64,000 nucleotides of DNA from Diacronema lutheri (GCA_019448385.1 JAGTXO010000001.1:372001-436000), one strand, 5' to 3'. Numbered from the stretch's first letter, positions 28,933 through 54,100 are shown. A program made the numbers and translations. Notes: generated from the sequence alone by a model not told the origin.

Positions 28933-29242
28933 CCGCTTTTCAAAAGGGTGTAGGGTGTAGGGTGTAGGATGCAAAACAAGCCCTCCCCACATCTGGGCCC
29001 GACGTCATTCCTTCTTTCGTCACAGCGTCATTCCTTCACTCCCTGTAGGACTTTCGTAACCGTACTTATCCTACACCCTACACTATGCAAATACTTAGAG
29101 AATAGATACATCCTACACTAAGTAAAAGTACTCGTATGTGAGTAACGTCACGGCTTCGAAGAAGGAATGACGTCGGGCCCAAATGTGGGGAGGGCTTGTT
29201 TTGCATCCTACACCCTACACCCTACACCCTTTTAGAAAGCGG
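28933..29242 (-). mobile_element. MITE-like hairpin element, copy 2 (inverted core)
   Basis: 310 bp with the same arms as copy 1 and its core in reverse orientation, which shows the pair is an inverted duplication and not a tandem one. The core differs by a few substitutions and small indels. Confidence 0.75.
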
Positions 29243-29343
29243 CGGCGCCTCAGAGCATGGCGCCCGCCCGCTCGAGCCGGACCTCCGCGCAGCCGGACTC
29301 GCCCCGCCCCGGGCTGCTCTGGCTGGGCGACGTCGTGCGCGCC

Positions 29344-29660
29344 TCAGAACGCCGCGCTCGCCACGCGCACGTAGCCCTCGTCCGGGTCCGGCTCGGGCGC
29401 CGCGTCGCGCACCGAGCGCGACGCGGCCTCGACGCCCGGCGTTTCGGCACGCGAGGCGACGGATGCCTCGTCCGGCCGGCCCCACGGCAGCTGCAGCTCG
29501 AGCTGGCGCTGGATGATGCGCGGCGTCGCCACGCGCCCGTGCTGCACCTCGCGACGTCGCGCGCGCACGTAGAGCACGATCGCCACCGAGCCGCTGAGGC
29601 CCATCATCGCGCCGAGCAGCACCGAGATTGTGGTCTCATTGTCTGCTTGGGCGCGAACGG
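29344..29660 (-). CDS. C-terminal exon of a single-pass membrane protein
   Basis: The minus strand encodes DNETTISVLLGAMMGLSGSV followed by AIVLYVRARRREVQHGRVAT, a transmembrane helix with a basic cytoplasmic flank, then a 65-residue acidic tail ending DPDEGYVRVASAAF and a stop at 29344. A CT-rich stretch and an AG just upstream (about 29.65-29.69 kb) look like a splice acceptor. I find no convincing earlier exon in the next 2 kb, where the helicase reads the other way. The gene may be cut by that element. No family recognised. Confidence 0.4.
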
Positions 29661-29819
29661 AAAACGCGCGAAGGGTGGCGACGAAGATCGTTGGGTTGGG
29701 TTGGGCCACCGGCTCCCGAGGATTGCTTGTGGCGCTCGACTGACCGTTGGCCCAGCTTTTTTTTTTCTCGAACCTACTGTGGAGCCCGCCTGCAGCGTGA
29801 TCTCCCGCGCACAACGACC

Positions 29820-32220
29820 ATGGCCGCCATCGACCTGCGCGCCTTCGACGCGGCGCTCGTCAACTGCGAGATCGTGAGCACGCGGCCGGTCAAGCCGAGC
29901 GAGCAGGCGCGCACGGTCGACAAGCTGAGCTACGGGCCGTCGCGCCGCGCGCTCGCCTTCGTCTCGCCGCCCTGCGTCGTCGACTGGCCCGAGCTCACGG
30001 GCGACGGCAACTTTGGCACCATGTACGGGCCGACGGACGTCGACAAGGCGGCGTACACGGCCGGCGTGACCGACAAGGAGCTGCCGATTGAAGGCGCGCC
30101 GCTCGCGCAGATGGACGCCTACTTTGGCGCCCTGCGCGCCATCGACGATCAGCGCGTCGAGACGGTGCACGCGCGCCAGAAGGAGCTGCTCAACACGCGC
30201 GGCCTCTCGAAGGAGGAGGTGCGCGGCAAGCTCTCGCCCGCCGTCAAGCCCAAGTACGAGGACGACACGCTCGCGCACACGCGGCTGAACATGTCGACGC
30301 GCACGTTCACGTGGGCGGGCTCCGAGCGCGTCGTGCCGCTCGTCGACGCGCGGCGCGAACCGGTCGACGAGATCCGGCACGAGGACGTCTGCGCCATCGC
30401 CACGCAGCTCGACCGCGTCTACACGGGGCTCACGGGCTCGATGTTTGGCACCAAGTGGAACGTGTGCGGGGTCATGCTCCTGAAGCGCGCCGAGCAGCGG
30501 CCGCAGCCCGGCTCGGACGCCTTCGCCTCGTACGGCGTGCCCGCCTGGGCCGACACGTTCGACTCCACGGGGCTGTACGTGCCCGACGAGCGCGAGCGCG
30601 CGGCGGCGCTCGCGGCGGTGGCCGGTCTGCGCACGGCGCGCGCGCCGGCCGGGCCGGGCGGGCGCGAGCTCGCGCGCGCGCAGGGCTACCATCGCGCCGA
30701 GCGGGCTGCGAGCGCGGCGGCGGCGCGCGCGGCGATGGCCGAGGGCGGCCAGCAGTGCGCGCTCCACGGCGCGGTCGTCAAATCGGCGCTGCGCGGCGTG
30801 GGCAACCGGCTGCATCTTTGCGACGCGCCGGGCGGAACGGGCAAGACGTTCGTCGAGCGCGCCATTATCGCCGCCGTGCGCGCGGATGGGCACGCGGTCG
30901 TCGTGGGCGCGTCCTCGGGCGTCGCCGCCACGCTGCTGCCCGACGGCCGCACCTTCCACTTGACCTTCAAGGTGCCCGGCGGTGCCGACTCCGACGGGCA
31001 AGCCGTTCAATGGCGTGCCGCGCTCCGAGCGCGGGCGCTCCCTGGCCGCCGCGGCGGCTGGTCGTGTGGGACGAGGCGCCGATGCAGACGCGGTGCCACC
31101 TCGACTCGCCTGATCGGTGTTTGCGCGACGTGACGGGCGTCGACGAGCGCTTCGGCGGCGAGACGCTGCTGCTCGCCGGCGACTTTCGCCAGTGCTTGCC
31201 GGTGGTGCGGCGCGGCTCGCGCGCGCAGATCGTGCGCTCCTGCCTCAAGTACTCGGCGCCGTGGCAGCACGATCGGCAGCACGCCTTGGTCGAGAACGTT
31301 CGCGCCTCGAGCGCGGCGCGCGACACGGGCGACGCGCTCGGCGCGGGCGAGTGGGCGGAGCTGCTGCGCAGCCCCGGCGACGGCGCCGTTCCCGCGGCGG
31401 TGCCGGCGGCCGGGGCCATGCCCGGCGCATTCCCGCTCGATCCCGTGCAGCTGCCCGAGGCCGTCGGCGGCGTCCCCATCCGCGTGGGCTCGGCCTACCC
31501 GACGGAGCTCGTGACGACTTTGTCCACGGCGCGACGTGTTGGACCGACGACGGCTCGCTGTGCGACCGCGCGGTGCTCTGCGCCAAGCAGACGGACGTGG
31601 CGCGGATCAACTGGCTGGCGATCGGCCGCTTCCCGGGCGCGGCGGCGAGGTGCGCGTCGGCGGACGAGCTGGCGCGACGACGGGGCGGGCAAGCAGATTG
31701 CGCGGGCGTCGGTCGAATTCCTCGACTCGCTCGAGCACGCGCAGATGCCGCACCGCGTCCTCGACCTGAAGCCCGGGATGGTGGTGATGCTGCCGCGCAA
31801 CCTCTCGCCCGGCGAGGGGCTGTGCGGCGGCACGCGGCTGATCGTGCGCGGCGTGCGCGCCGGCGGCCGGCTGCTCGAGTGCGCACGCCCCGGCGCGGCC
31901 GCCGGGCGCGACAGCACCGTGCTCGTCGCGCGTGTCGACCACCACTCGCCCGACGACGGCACGTTCGCGCTTGTGCGGATGCGCCGCCAGTTCCCCGGTG
32001 CGGCCGGCGTAACGAGGCGCAGGGGCAAGCGCTCGGGTGCGCGGGCGTGTGGCTCGCCGAGCCGTGCTTCACGCACGGCCAGCTCCACGTGGCCGCTTCG
32101 CGCGTCGGGCACACGTCGCGCGTCCGCTTTGCGCTCGGCCCGGACCTCGTGACGCGCAGCGTCGTCTTCAAAGAGGTGCTCCGCGCGGTCAGCGGTGGCG
32201 AGGCGGCGGCGGCGGCGCTC
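29820..32220 (+). pseudogene. PIF1/Helitron-type helicase, broken element copy
   Basis: Starting at the ATG at 29820, a 290-residue N-terminal part has LAFVSPPCVVDWPELTGDGN and TGLTGSMFGTKWNVCGVMLL, which weakly resemble single-stranded-DNA-binding proteins of large DNA viruses. It leads into PIF1 superfamily 1 motifs: Walker A CDAPGGTGKTFVERA, ASSGVAATLLPDGRTFHLTF, Walker B VVWDEAPMQ, GGETLLLAGDFRQCLPVV, LKPGMVVMLPRNL with GLCGGTRLIV, and FTHGQLHVAASRV. The last two are the form seen in Helitron and virus-associated PIF1 proteins. The motifs are spread over more than one frame, so the copy looks broken at about two or three places, unless introns explain it. No Rep/HUH nuclease motif or capsid gene is seen nearby. 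Confidence 0.7.
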
Positions 32221-33723
32221 GCCGCGGCCGCCGTCGCCGCCGCGCGCGAATGCGCGGCGGCGGCGCGCGGTGGCGGCGGGCGCGGACGGCGCGCGCGGCG
32301 CCGGCGGCGGGCGGCGCGCTGGCGGCGGGCGCGCCGCCGGCGCGCGGTGCTGGCCAGCACCCGCCGGCGCGACGCCCGCCGCGCCGCTCGCGCCGACGCG
32401 CAGCCGTCGGGTGCTCGCCAGCACCGCGCGCCGCGCGACCGGCCCGCGTACCTGCGCGCCCTTCTAGGGCGCGCAGGGCGGCGCCAATGCGGCCGGCGCG
32501 CAGGGGCCTCACGCTGGCGCGCTGCCCGCCGCCGCGTGGGTCGCCGCTGCGCGCGTGCCGTCGGCGCTGCCGCCGCCCGGCGTCGCGCTCGCGCCGCAGC
32601 CGCAGCCGCCGCCGCCGCCGTCGCCGCCGCCTGCCGCCTGCCGGCAAGCTGGGCAAGTGCGCAGCGGCGGCGACGGCGGTGCGCGACCCGGCGAGCAGGC
32701 GGCGCGCCGCCGAGCCGGGGGCGGGCTCCGTGGGCGACGAGGCTCGCCCGCCACTCGCACTACTCGCGCGCCAAGTGCGCACAACGCGCCCCCCCCCCCC
32801 CCCCCCCACCCCACCCCCCGATGAATTTAATGCTCATACCATGGCGTCGCGCCACGGCAGTACGCCCGTGGCCCCGGCGGCCAGCCTCGCGCCGCTACGC
32901 CGTGTCGTCGCGGCCGGCGCACACAGCGAACTGTGTTTCCGCGGCACATGCCCGGCTGCTCGCGCGCTGCAAGCTTGCCGAACTGCTCGCGCTGGAATGG
33001 CGCGTTGCGGGCGTGCCCGCGCACCGCGCGTGTGCCATGCGCGTTCCGGGAGCGCCGCGCCGCGCGCCAAAGCGGCGCGCGGCGGACGTGCGGCCTCGGG
33101 CCGAAGAGGGGCCGGCGCGACCGGCCGCGAGGCGGGCGCAGACGCTCGGCGCGCCGGTCGATGCGTCGTCCAAATCCGCGTCGGGCGGATGCGCGCCTGG
33201 GCCGGCGCTGCGTGCAGTCGGCGGGGCCCGGCCACGCGCTCGGGCGTAACGTTCGCGCCTGTTCGGCCGAGGCGCACTCGCCGTCCCCTCGCGCCGGCAA
33301 CGTGCGTGCGGGCCAGCACGCAGGCAGCGTACGATGCCACGGCAGCGGCGAGCGCGTCCCCGCCGGTGTGCCGCTCGGCGCCCCGTCACGCGCAACGTGC
33401 GCGCCGCCCGCTGCATGCGCACGCATACGCGCGCTGGCAGCGTGCGCAAAATTGCCCGGGCAAGATCGTCCCGCGCTCGCGCCGCCGACGCATCATTCCA
33501 TGTGTCCGTTTCGGCATCTGCCACCATCCACCAGCCCTCGAAAGCCGGCTTGCGCGTGGGCGCCCGTCCGGTGCGAGAAGCGGCTCGCGTCCTCGCGCGG
33601 GGCGCCTCCGCGCCAGGCGCCCGGCGCGCGCTCGTCTTGCCGCGCCACCACGCTGATCTGCGCCCAACCCTCGCTCGCCAATTCCCCCGTCGTCCCTGCT
33701 GCGCAGCCCGCAACAGCGCGCGC
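32221..33723. other. GC-rich region without a supported gene
   Basis: Alanine/arginine-rich frames on both strands only. It includes a C run (32789-32807). Nothing resembles a known domain. Confidence 0.5.
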
Positions 33724-35147
33724 ATGGCGCGTGCACGGCGCGGCGCCTTGAGCAAGTTTTACGTCGTCGGTCGGCAGCCTGTGGAAGACGCGTTTGACGG
33801 CCCGATGTGGCCGGTGAGAGTGCCCGGCGTGCCGCGTGGTGAGCGCCTGCACGGCTTGCCGGGCTCGGCGCGCGCCCAGCCAGCCTCCCTCCATCCCGCC
33901 GCAAACCGTGCGTGCGCACCCCGCACACCCGGCGCTGCGCGGCGCGGCGCAGGCGCGAAAAACGAGGGCAGCGCGTGCTACACGACCGTCCTTATGCAAT
34001 CGCTCTTCGCTTTGAACATGCTCCGTGCGATGCTTCGCTCCGCTTCGCGCCGTGCCAACAGCGTCGAGAGGGCGCGTTTTCGGGACTTTGGCACGCTGAT
34101 CGAGGACACCAGGGCGCCAACACGGCTGTGTCTTGTGTCCGTCATCGACGTCATCTCGGGCCGTGGCGCGCGAAGGACGCCGCAGGATGCCGCTGAGTTC
34201 TTCCGGTTGCTGCTCGGCCGAGTGCCCGGGCTCGCTGCGGCCTTTGAAGCCGACACACGCGTCGGGCCAGTGCTCGAGCAGATCGCCGTGCCTTCAGAGG
34301 CCGGCGAGGGCATCGCCGTACTCGTCAGCGTCGGCGGCGATGCGGCGCGCGCGCTTGCACACGCTCTGGGGGGCGCCGCTGGGCCGCCGCGGGATCGCCA
34401 CACGAACGCGGGCCACTCGGGCGTGCTCACGCCAGCCAGCATTGCTGTCGAGGCGCCGCGCACGACGCGCGGCAATGGCTCGCAGTGCAAGAACAACCGC
34501 GCGCTCGTGTGCGCGCCGCGGCTGCTGCTCGGCGGGCGCGACCACCTCCCCGTCGCCGGCGTGGTGCACGTGGGCGAGGGGCCGATGAGCGGGCACCTTG
34601 TCGCCATCGTGCTCCGCAACGAGGCTTGGTTTCCGTGCGACGACTACAACGTGCGGCGGCGCGCACGGTCGCTCGGTGCCGCGACCGGCGGTCGAGCGCA
34701 GCCGCGACCGCCCCGTCCTCCCGCGCGGCACGCGCGCGTGGCCTGAAAGCTCGCGCGCGCGCCTGCCGCACGCACGCGCGTTGCCCGCGCAGATCTACAA
34801 CGTGCCTGAGTCCGACGCGCTGGCGTGGGCAAGTGGTGCGAGCATGCTCGTTCACAGCCGGCTCGACGTGGAGCCGTTGGACCCGGCGCTGGGCTCAGCG
34901 TCACCGCCGTCGGCCGCATCGCCTGCGTGGCCGAGCTCGGAGCCCGACGCGCCGACCTTGCCGGCAGCCTGGCCGCGGGTGCGGCAGATGGCAGCGGTGC
35001 CAACAGATGCGACGATCGGCATCGCGGAGACGGCTGCAGACATCTCTACGGCGGCGATCGGCCCAGCTGCGTGCGAGGCCCGCCAAGTTGTCTCCGTGAC
35101 GCGCGCATTGCCAACAGCGGTGAGTGCGTCCTCGTCTCCGGCGGCCG

Positions 35148-35192
<45 letters not shown>

Positions 35193-35397
35193 AACTCTCC
35201 CTACCTTCTTCCTCCTTTCGCACCTCGCACGCGCACGCCGTCCGCTGTCCGCTGTCCGCGGCCCAAATTGCCTTGCGGAAGCCGAGCAGGCAGAGCCCTG
35301 CTTGGATGGCTCCAGCGCGCATCTTGTGGATGGCGACGCTGTGGGCGAGCACGGACGCTCAAATGTGACCAGTGGCGCGCACGTGCACGTGCGCTAA
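33724..35397 (+). CDS. Ubiquitin-specific protease-like (USP, C19) protein
   Basis: The Cys box NEGSACYTTVLMQSLFAL (near 33.97 kb) corresponds to the family NxGNTCYxNSxLQ pattern. The His box SGHLVAIVLRNEAWFPCDD (near 34.6 kb) corresponds to GHYxAxxxxxxxWxxxDD. Between them are RTPQDAAEFFRLLLGRVPGL (the QDAxEF element) and RLLLGGRDHLPVAGVVHVG. The 3' part needs introns: one probably removes the stretch before IYNVPESDALAWASGASMLV, and another runs from a GTGAGT at 35120 through a C26 and (AC)n tract to an AG near 35.29 kb, ending at the stop at 35397. The insert-poor domain is small for a USP. The start at 33724 is uncertain. Confidence 0.6.
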
Positions 35398-35869
35398 CTG
35401 GACGTCGAGCGTGTGCGCCTTGTCCGCACGTGTGCACTCACGTGCGTCTGCGGCGATCTGCCCGGCGTAGTAGTCCGCGCGCGCGGGAGCCGCGTCGGCA
35501 GTAGGAGCAGGATAACGTACTTGCGCCTGACGAGGACGGCGAGAAGTGCGGCTTTTCGCTCGGGGTCTACCATGCCGCCGAGGTTGGCGCTGGCGCGCGT
35601 GAGGCAGTCGGAGCGCGCTGGGCCCGGGTTGAAGGCCTCACCCCGGGGGACGGGAGGATTCAAGGCGCCGAGCCGCTGCGGGTGCGGCGGGAGGCCCCGG
35701 GCGGGTGTGCTAATGCGGCTCGATGGCCGCCTGCCGGGGGGGGGGGGGGGGAGGGGGGGGGGGGGGGGGGGGGGGGGCGTTGGGCCGCCCGCGGAAACGG
35801 AGGTGAGCGTGTGGGAGCGGCGCGCGTCGGCGCGCGCGGCTGGCGTGCAGCACGGATAAGTCTTGTGTG

Positions 35870-36135
35870 GACTTCGCGGGGCGGATCCCGGTGCAGGGAT
35901 TGCCGACGTAGGCCGCGAGCGCGAGCAGGGCGGGGATGAAGACGGATGATGGGGTTGGGGCCAAGGCCGCCGCACCCGCAGCTATCACGGTGGCAGCGAC
36001 CGCCACGGTCAGTGCGAGGCTCGCGTGGCCGCTGCGCGGGCAGCTCGCCCGCCAGGTCCAGGAGGGCCGGCCTGCGGCCTCAGTGCCCAGCGTTGGGCAT
36101 GTCAGCGTCTGCGTCTGCGGGCCCGCCACTGCGAT
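35870..36135 (-). CDS. Possible two-helix membrane protein exon
   Basis: The minus strand reads ALTVAVAATVIAAGAAALAP and SVFIPALLALAAYVGNPCTG, two hydrophobic segments split by a short proline loop, preceded by LVRQAQCAIAVAGPQTQTLT. The neighbouring G runs would be C-rich on this strand and could belong to introns. No family recognised, and the exon limits are unknown. Confidence 0.3.
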
Positions 36136-36179
36136 GGCGCATTGAGCCTGGCGCACCAAAACGCAATCGGTCCGCCGAT

Positions 36180-36180
<1 letters not shown>

Positions 36181-36220
<40 letters not shown>
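36181..36220. repeat. Uninterrupted run of 40 G
   Basis: Forty consecutive G residues, the longest homopolymer in the window. The assembled length may be inexact. Confidence 0.9.
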
Positions 36221-38122
36221 CGAGGCGTGCGCGGGGGCTTGGGGTGGGCTCCGGGTGCCGGCGCTGTGCCAGCGGCGGGCTTGGTTGACGCCGTCTCGCC
36301 GGGGCCCTTGCGCCTTGCGGCGCGAGCGTCGCGGAGGGGCGTCGGCTGCGCTGGCTCCGCGTCGGCGGTGGCGTGGGGCAGGCTCTTGTGGAGGGCGGAG
36401 CGCTCGCGCACGAGTCGGTTGCCAAGGCGGGCTGTCTGCGTGCCGTTGGGCTGCGCTTGGGCAGGTAGGACCTGCGGCCTCGGGGGCGGGCGGGTTTTCG
36501 TGTTGGGCCAGGCGGCAACGCGCACCGGCCGTGTTCGCGGCCGGCAGGCGGACGTCCGCAGCGGGGCGGAGAATGCGGGTGAAGCGCTTGCACGGGCGCG
36601 GTTCGCACCTGGCGGCCAGGCGATCACGAACCGTTGGGTCGCCCGGCTGTTTGGTGGAGCCGAGGGCAGCAAGGATAGCGAGCTTGGCCGCCTCATCGGT
36701 GACGAGCGGCACTGTTGCCCAGCTCTGTACCTCGAAGCCCTGGATGTGCAGGCGTCGGGGAAGTTCCCGGCAGCGTCGCCTGCGTCCGTCGAGAGGCGGA
36801 CCGAAGTCGCGCCCGTGCCCCCGTTGGCGACACCGAGCTCTCGCTCGTTCACACCGGCCCGCCGACGCGGGCGCGTGGTGCGCGCGCGTTGGGTGCGTGT
36901 CTGCCTCGAGCAGCGTGCCCAGTCGCAGTGTGGGCGCGTGTCCGTCTGCCTCAAAACGCCACGTGGAGGGGAAGGCGCGGGGCGGGCTCGCCGAGGAGGT
37001 GCCGCCGCTCGCTGCCACCCGGCGCGGGCTCGGGGCAGCCGTCTTCGGGTGCCGCGCTCTTCGCGCCATGCACGAACGTTCCGCCGCGCTCGCAGCGCGC
37101 GAGCGCACACACAGAGCGCGCGGCGACCCCGGCGGGGGCAGTGCGTCCCGGTGGCACTCGCGGGCGCGCGCCTGGCCTGGGCGCAGCTGGGCGCGTTGCC
37201 GCCCGCGCAGCGAGCCGCCCGCGCGCCTCGCCGCGCGCGCGCTTCGTCGCACGCGTGCGCCCTGCATGCACGCGCACAGCGCGCGGCGGCTCGGCGCAGT
37301 GCAAGGCAGAGCGTGCTGCAACGGTTGCGAGGGCGCGCACGCGCGGCGCGGCGCGCCCCTGTGTGGTCGCCTGCGCGCGGCGCGTGGTCCGGACGCAGCT
37401 CGGTGGCGTGATGCCGTTCGTGCAACACAGTGCGCGTGAGAGCCGCACGTGCACACCTGCAGTGCAACGCGGCATTGCGCGCGTTGCGTGGGCGGAGCGC
37501 GGCTGGATGTGCTTGAGGTCGCGCAGCATGCCGCGCGCCGCGCGCTGTGCGGCGCAGCGAGTCGGCCATGCCCCTGGTCCTCGTCTCCGGGGGGGGGGGG
37601 GGGTGGTGGTGGCAACCAGGATCCGCCAGCGCGTGGTGGGCGCCGTCCAACTCCCAGCCAGGATGCGCCCCGTTCTTCCCCGACACTCTCCGTCCAAACC
37701 CGCCGCCCAGCCTGCCGCCGCACCCGCCGCCAACGCCGCCGCGCACCCATCCGCCGAGCTCACCTCGCGCGCGCTCGCGCTCACGCTGCGCGACGAGGCT
37801 GCGCAGGCCGGCGCGCGGCCGTGCAGAGCAGCGCAGGCCGGCGCGCGGCCGCGCGCGCGCGCTCACGTTGCGGCCGCGCAGCGAGCTTTCGCCGCGTCGC
37901 AGCCCCTCCGAGCAGCCACGATGCACGCCCCCGGAGGACGTTGGCCGCGCTCGGAGGCCGCGCTCGGGCGCGCAAAGAGAGGCGGCGCGGGCAAACGAGT
38001 AGGCTCGGCGCGCTGGCGGGTCCTGGTTGTGGGAGAGCGGGGCATTCTCCAGGGCATCATGTAAATTCTCCCAAGTATCATCCGGGCCGCCATCCGGACA
38101 CTGACGTGCCCACAGTCTGCAG

Positions 38123-51173
<13,051 letters not shown>

Positions 51174-54100
51174 CCAACCTGGCCGCGGGGCGGCGCGCAC
51201 GGCGGCGGCGCGCGCGCTTGGGCGCTCGGCGGCGGCAGCGGCAGCCACGCCTCGCGCGCACATTGTGCGTGCGCAGCGGCGCCACATTGTACCGCGGCGG
51301 CCGTCCGGTCAGCTGCGTGTGGATGTGCGCGAGCCGGCAGAGCAGCGCCTGCCCCTCGGCCACGTGCTGCAGGGTGCGGATCTGCACGAGGAAGTAGCGC
51401 GTCGTGTGCCGGTCGTAGTTCCACCTTTTCGTGGGCGTGCACTTGTAGTTGATCTTGTGGAGGACCATGTCGGGCAGGTGGCGGTCGAGCGCGGCGGGGC
51501 AGCCGACGCGCGCGCCCTCCACGTCGCCGCGCAGCAGCCGCTCGCACAGCTCGCGCACGCGCGCGTTTCGCTGCATCTCGGGCAGCGCGACGAGCGCCTC
51601 GTCGCGCTCGACTGCCGCGCGGACGACGTCGCGGAGCAGCCCGTTCACGACGCGCGATGGATGCATCAGGCACGCGGTGGACACCTGCGTTGCCTCCGCC
51701 TCGAGGATCTCCGTGAGGCCCACCGCGCAGACGGGCTGGACGCCCTCGGCCATCTCGCCGACGGCGCGCGCCGTCGCCGCCTTGGTCTGCGCGGCGGCTT
51801 GCTCGGCGGGCTTGCCTCGGGGCGCTGCACCGTACGTGCTCTCGTCCTTGTGCCAGCCGATGGCCGAGAAGATCGCACGGACGGTTCCCTTGTCCATCGT
51901 GGTCGACGTGTGCACGCTGGTCGACGGGCCGCCCGACGCCGCGCCGACGGCCTGCGCGCTCGCCACCGCAGCCTCGTCGCGCACCACCTTGTTGATGACG
52001 CGGTACGCCTGTGTCGTGAGCCTGTGCACGGCCGCCGCGATGCGCCGCAGCTCCTTCCGCGCACCGGGCTGCGCCGTCACCGCCTGCGGCCCCGCGTTGA
52101 GCGTCGAGCGCTTGACCACGAAGCCCGGGAGCACGCTGACGCGCGTGCGCGCCGTCGCGCCGCCGGCGGCGCGCGCGCTCGGCGCAGCGGGCTCGTCCAC
52201 GCGCGCGCGCTCGACGCCGCGCGCGCGGGGAACGCTCGGCGCGCGCGCGCCCGCGGCGTCGCGCGCGCTCGCGGCGGCACCCGCCGCGGCGCGCTTGCCC
52301 GCGGCGCCCGACTCGCCGTGCGCGCGAAGCGGCGCCGACGCCAATGCCGACGCCGCGCCCGCGCCGCCGCTGCCGCTGCCCGATACGCCCGCGCGCCGCT
52401 TCTGCTCGTCGCGCGTCTTGCGGAACTGGGCGACGAGGTCGCTGCTCACGTTGGCCTCAGGCTCCCACGTGTCGGCGCTCTCGTCGTAGCCCCGCCACCT
52501 GATCCGGAACTGGAACGTCACCTTCTTGCCCGCCTTGCGGCGCTCGTCGACGACCGCCTCGACCTCGTACGTGCGCGCCTCCTCGTCGACGCTCGCGCCC
52601 GCCGCGCTCGCGCCCGTGTCCGGCCACCCAGCGACCGTGCCGCCCAGCCTCTCGGCGGCCGCGCGCAGCTGCCGCTCGCGCTGGGCGGCCGCGGCGCCTC
52701 GCGCGACCAGCGCGGGCAGCATGCCCGCGCCGCCCGCGAGGCCGTGCGCGCCGACGCTGGCGGTCATCAGCGCGTCGAGGCACGCGAACGTTGCGAGCGC
52801 ACGCGCGCCATCGTCGCCGCCGCGCGGCTGCGAGCGCACGACGGGCGATGGCCGCGGCTCCCCCTCGGCCGCGAGCAGCGGCCAGATCGCACTGGCCAGC
52901 GCGACGGCATGCGCGCCGACCGCGACGGCCACGTCCGCGTCGAGCGGCGCAAAGTCGTAGCGCACGAGCGCGGCCGGGCGCGAGTCGTCCGTCGGCCGGT
53001 CGGCGACGAGCAGCCCGACCGGGCGCGGCGGCTCGCCGGACGGCGCGGCGACGGGCACGCAGAGGAGCACGACGAGCAGGCGCGGCGTGCCGCCGAGCAG
53101 CGCGCGCGCGGCATCCGCCCCGTCGGCTCCGCCGCGCGCGGCCGCGGCGAGCAGCTCGGCCGCGCGCGTCGGGCCCAGCGCCGTGCGCGCGTCCTTGCGC
53201 GCGCGTGCGCGGGCCGTGTACGCGGCGCAGGCGTCGTCGAGCACCGCCGCGCTGGGCGCGGTGCCAGTCGTCGCCCACGCGCGCAGCGCGTCGCGCACCC
53301 GCGTGACGATCGCCTGGTCGACCGCCGCCTCGCCGGCAGCGTGCGCCGGCGCGCACGCCGGCGGTGCGGCGGCAGGCGCGAGCGCGGGCGCGCCGTCGGC
53401 GCCGTCAACGCCGACGGCGCCGTCGGCGCGCCGCCACGCGAGCTTCGCCTCGATCTGCTGCCGGACGGCGTGGCAGTGCCGGTCGATGCCGCGCGCGTCG
53501 TCGAGCGCGGCCAGCGCGTCCTCAGCGGCGGGACGGCCGCTCGCGTCCGCGACGGCCTGCAGGCAGAGCAGCGCGGCCGCACGCGCGTTGCACGCGCTCT
53601 GCGGCTCGGGCGCGAGCGCGAGCTCGAGCTCGAGCGGCGACGCGCCTCGCGCCGCGGCGATCGCGTCCATCAGCACGTCCAACCGCTGCACCAGCGCCCT
53701 GTGCGCGTCGCGCGGCGCGCCCGTCGACGGCGCGCGCGAGCGCGTCGCCAGGAGCCCGAGCGCGCGCGCCGGCGCGCCCGCCGGCGTGTGCAGCACGAGC
53801 AGCGCCGCGCCCGCCAAGCTCGCGTTGCGCGTGACGAGCGCGAAGATGCGCGTCGCCTCGTGCGCGCCCACCGACGCCCAGATCGCAGCGCGATCGGCGT
53901 CCGTCTGCGCGTCGCACAGGTCGCGCACGTCGTCCGGCGCGAGCAGCGCGCCGCCGCCGGCGGAGCGCGCGACGATCGCCCGCGCCTCCGCCACGAAGAC
54001 GGCCTGCGGCAGGTCGGCGTGGCGCGCGTCGACGATGGCGCGCGTCGCGTGCACGCCGAGCTCCACGCCGCGGTAGAAGGCGCGCGCGTTGGCCGCGCGC

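Larger units (their letters stand above)
28381..29242. repeat. 862-bp nested palindrome
   Basis: Two hairpin elements in opposite orientation (28381-28691 and 28933-29242) flank a 241-bp middle that is itself an imperfect inverted repeat (arms about 65 bp, GCGCCTC.GAGCATGGCGGCT and complement). The whole region therefore reads nearly the same on both strands, centred near 28.81 kb. It is AT-richer than its surroundings and has no convincing ORF. Confidence 0.85.
35398..38122. other. Low-information region with long G runs
   Basis: About 2.7 kb with G runs (35736-35751, 35753-35777, 36181-36220, 37591-37604) and many competing Arg/Ala-rich frames on both strands. Apart from a two-helix minus-strand segment at 35.87-36.14 kb I see no recognisable gene. 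A direct repeat GCGCAGGCCGGCGCGCGGCC occurs twice near 37.8-37.86 kb. Confidence 0.4.

Noticed and set aside
28390-29230. Telomere or telomere-healed end
   Set aside because: The TGTAGGG arrays are only about three units long, occur in both orientations inside hairpin arms and have genes on both sides.
52420-52590. Chromodomain as part of an LTR retrotransposon integrase
   Set aside because: No reverse transcriptase, RNase H, integrase core or LTRs are visible in the surrounding 20 kb.
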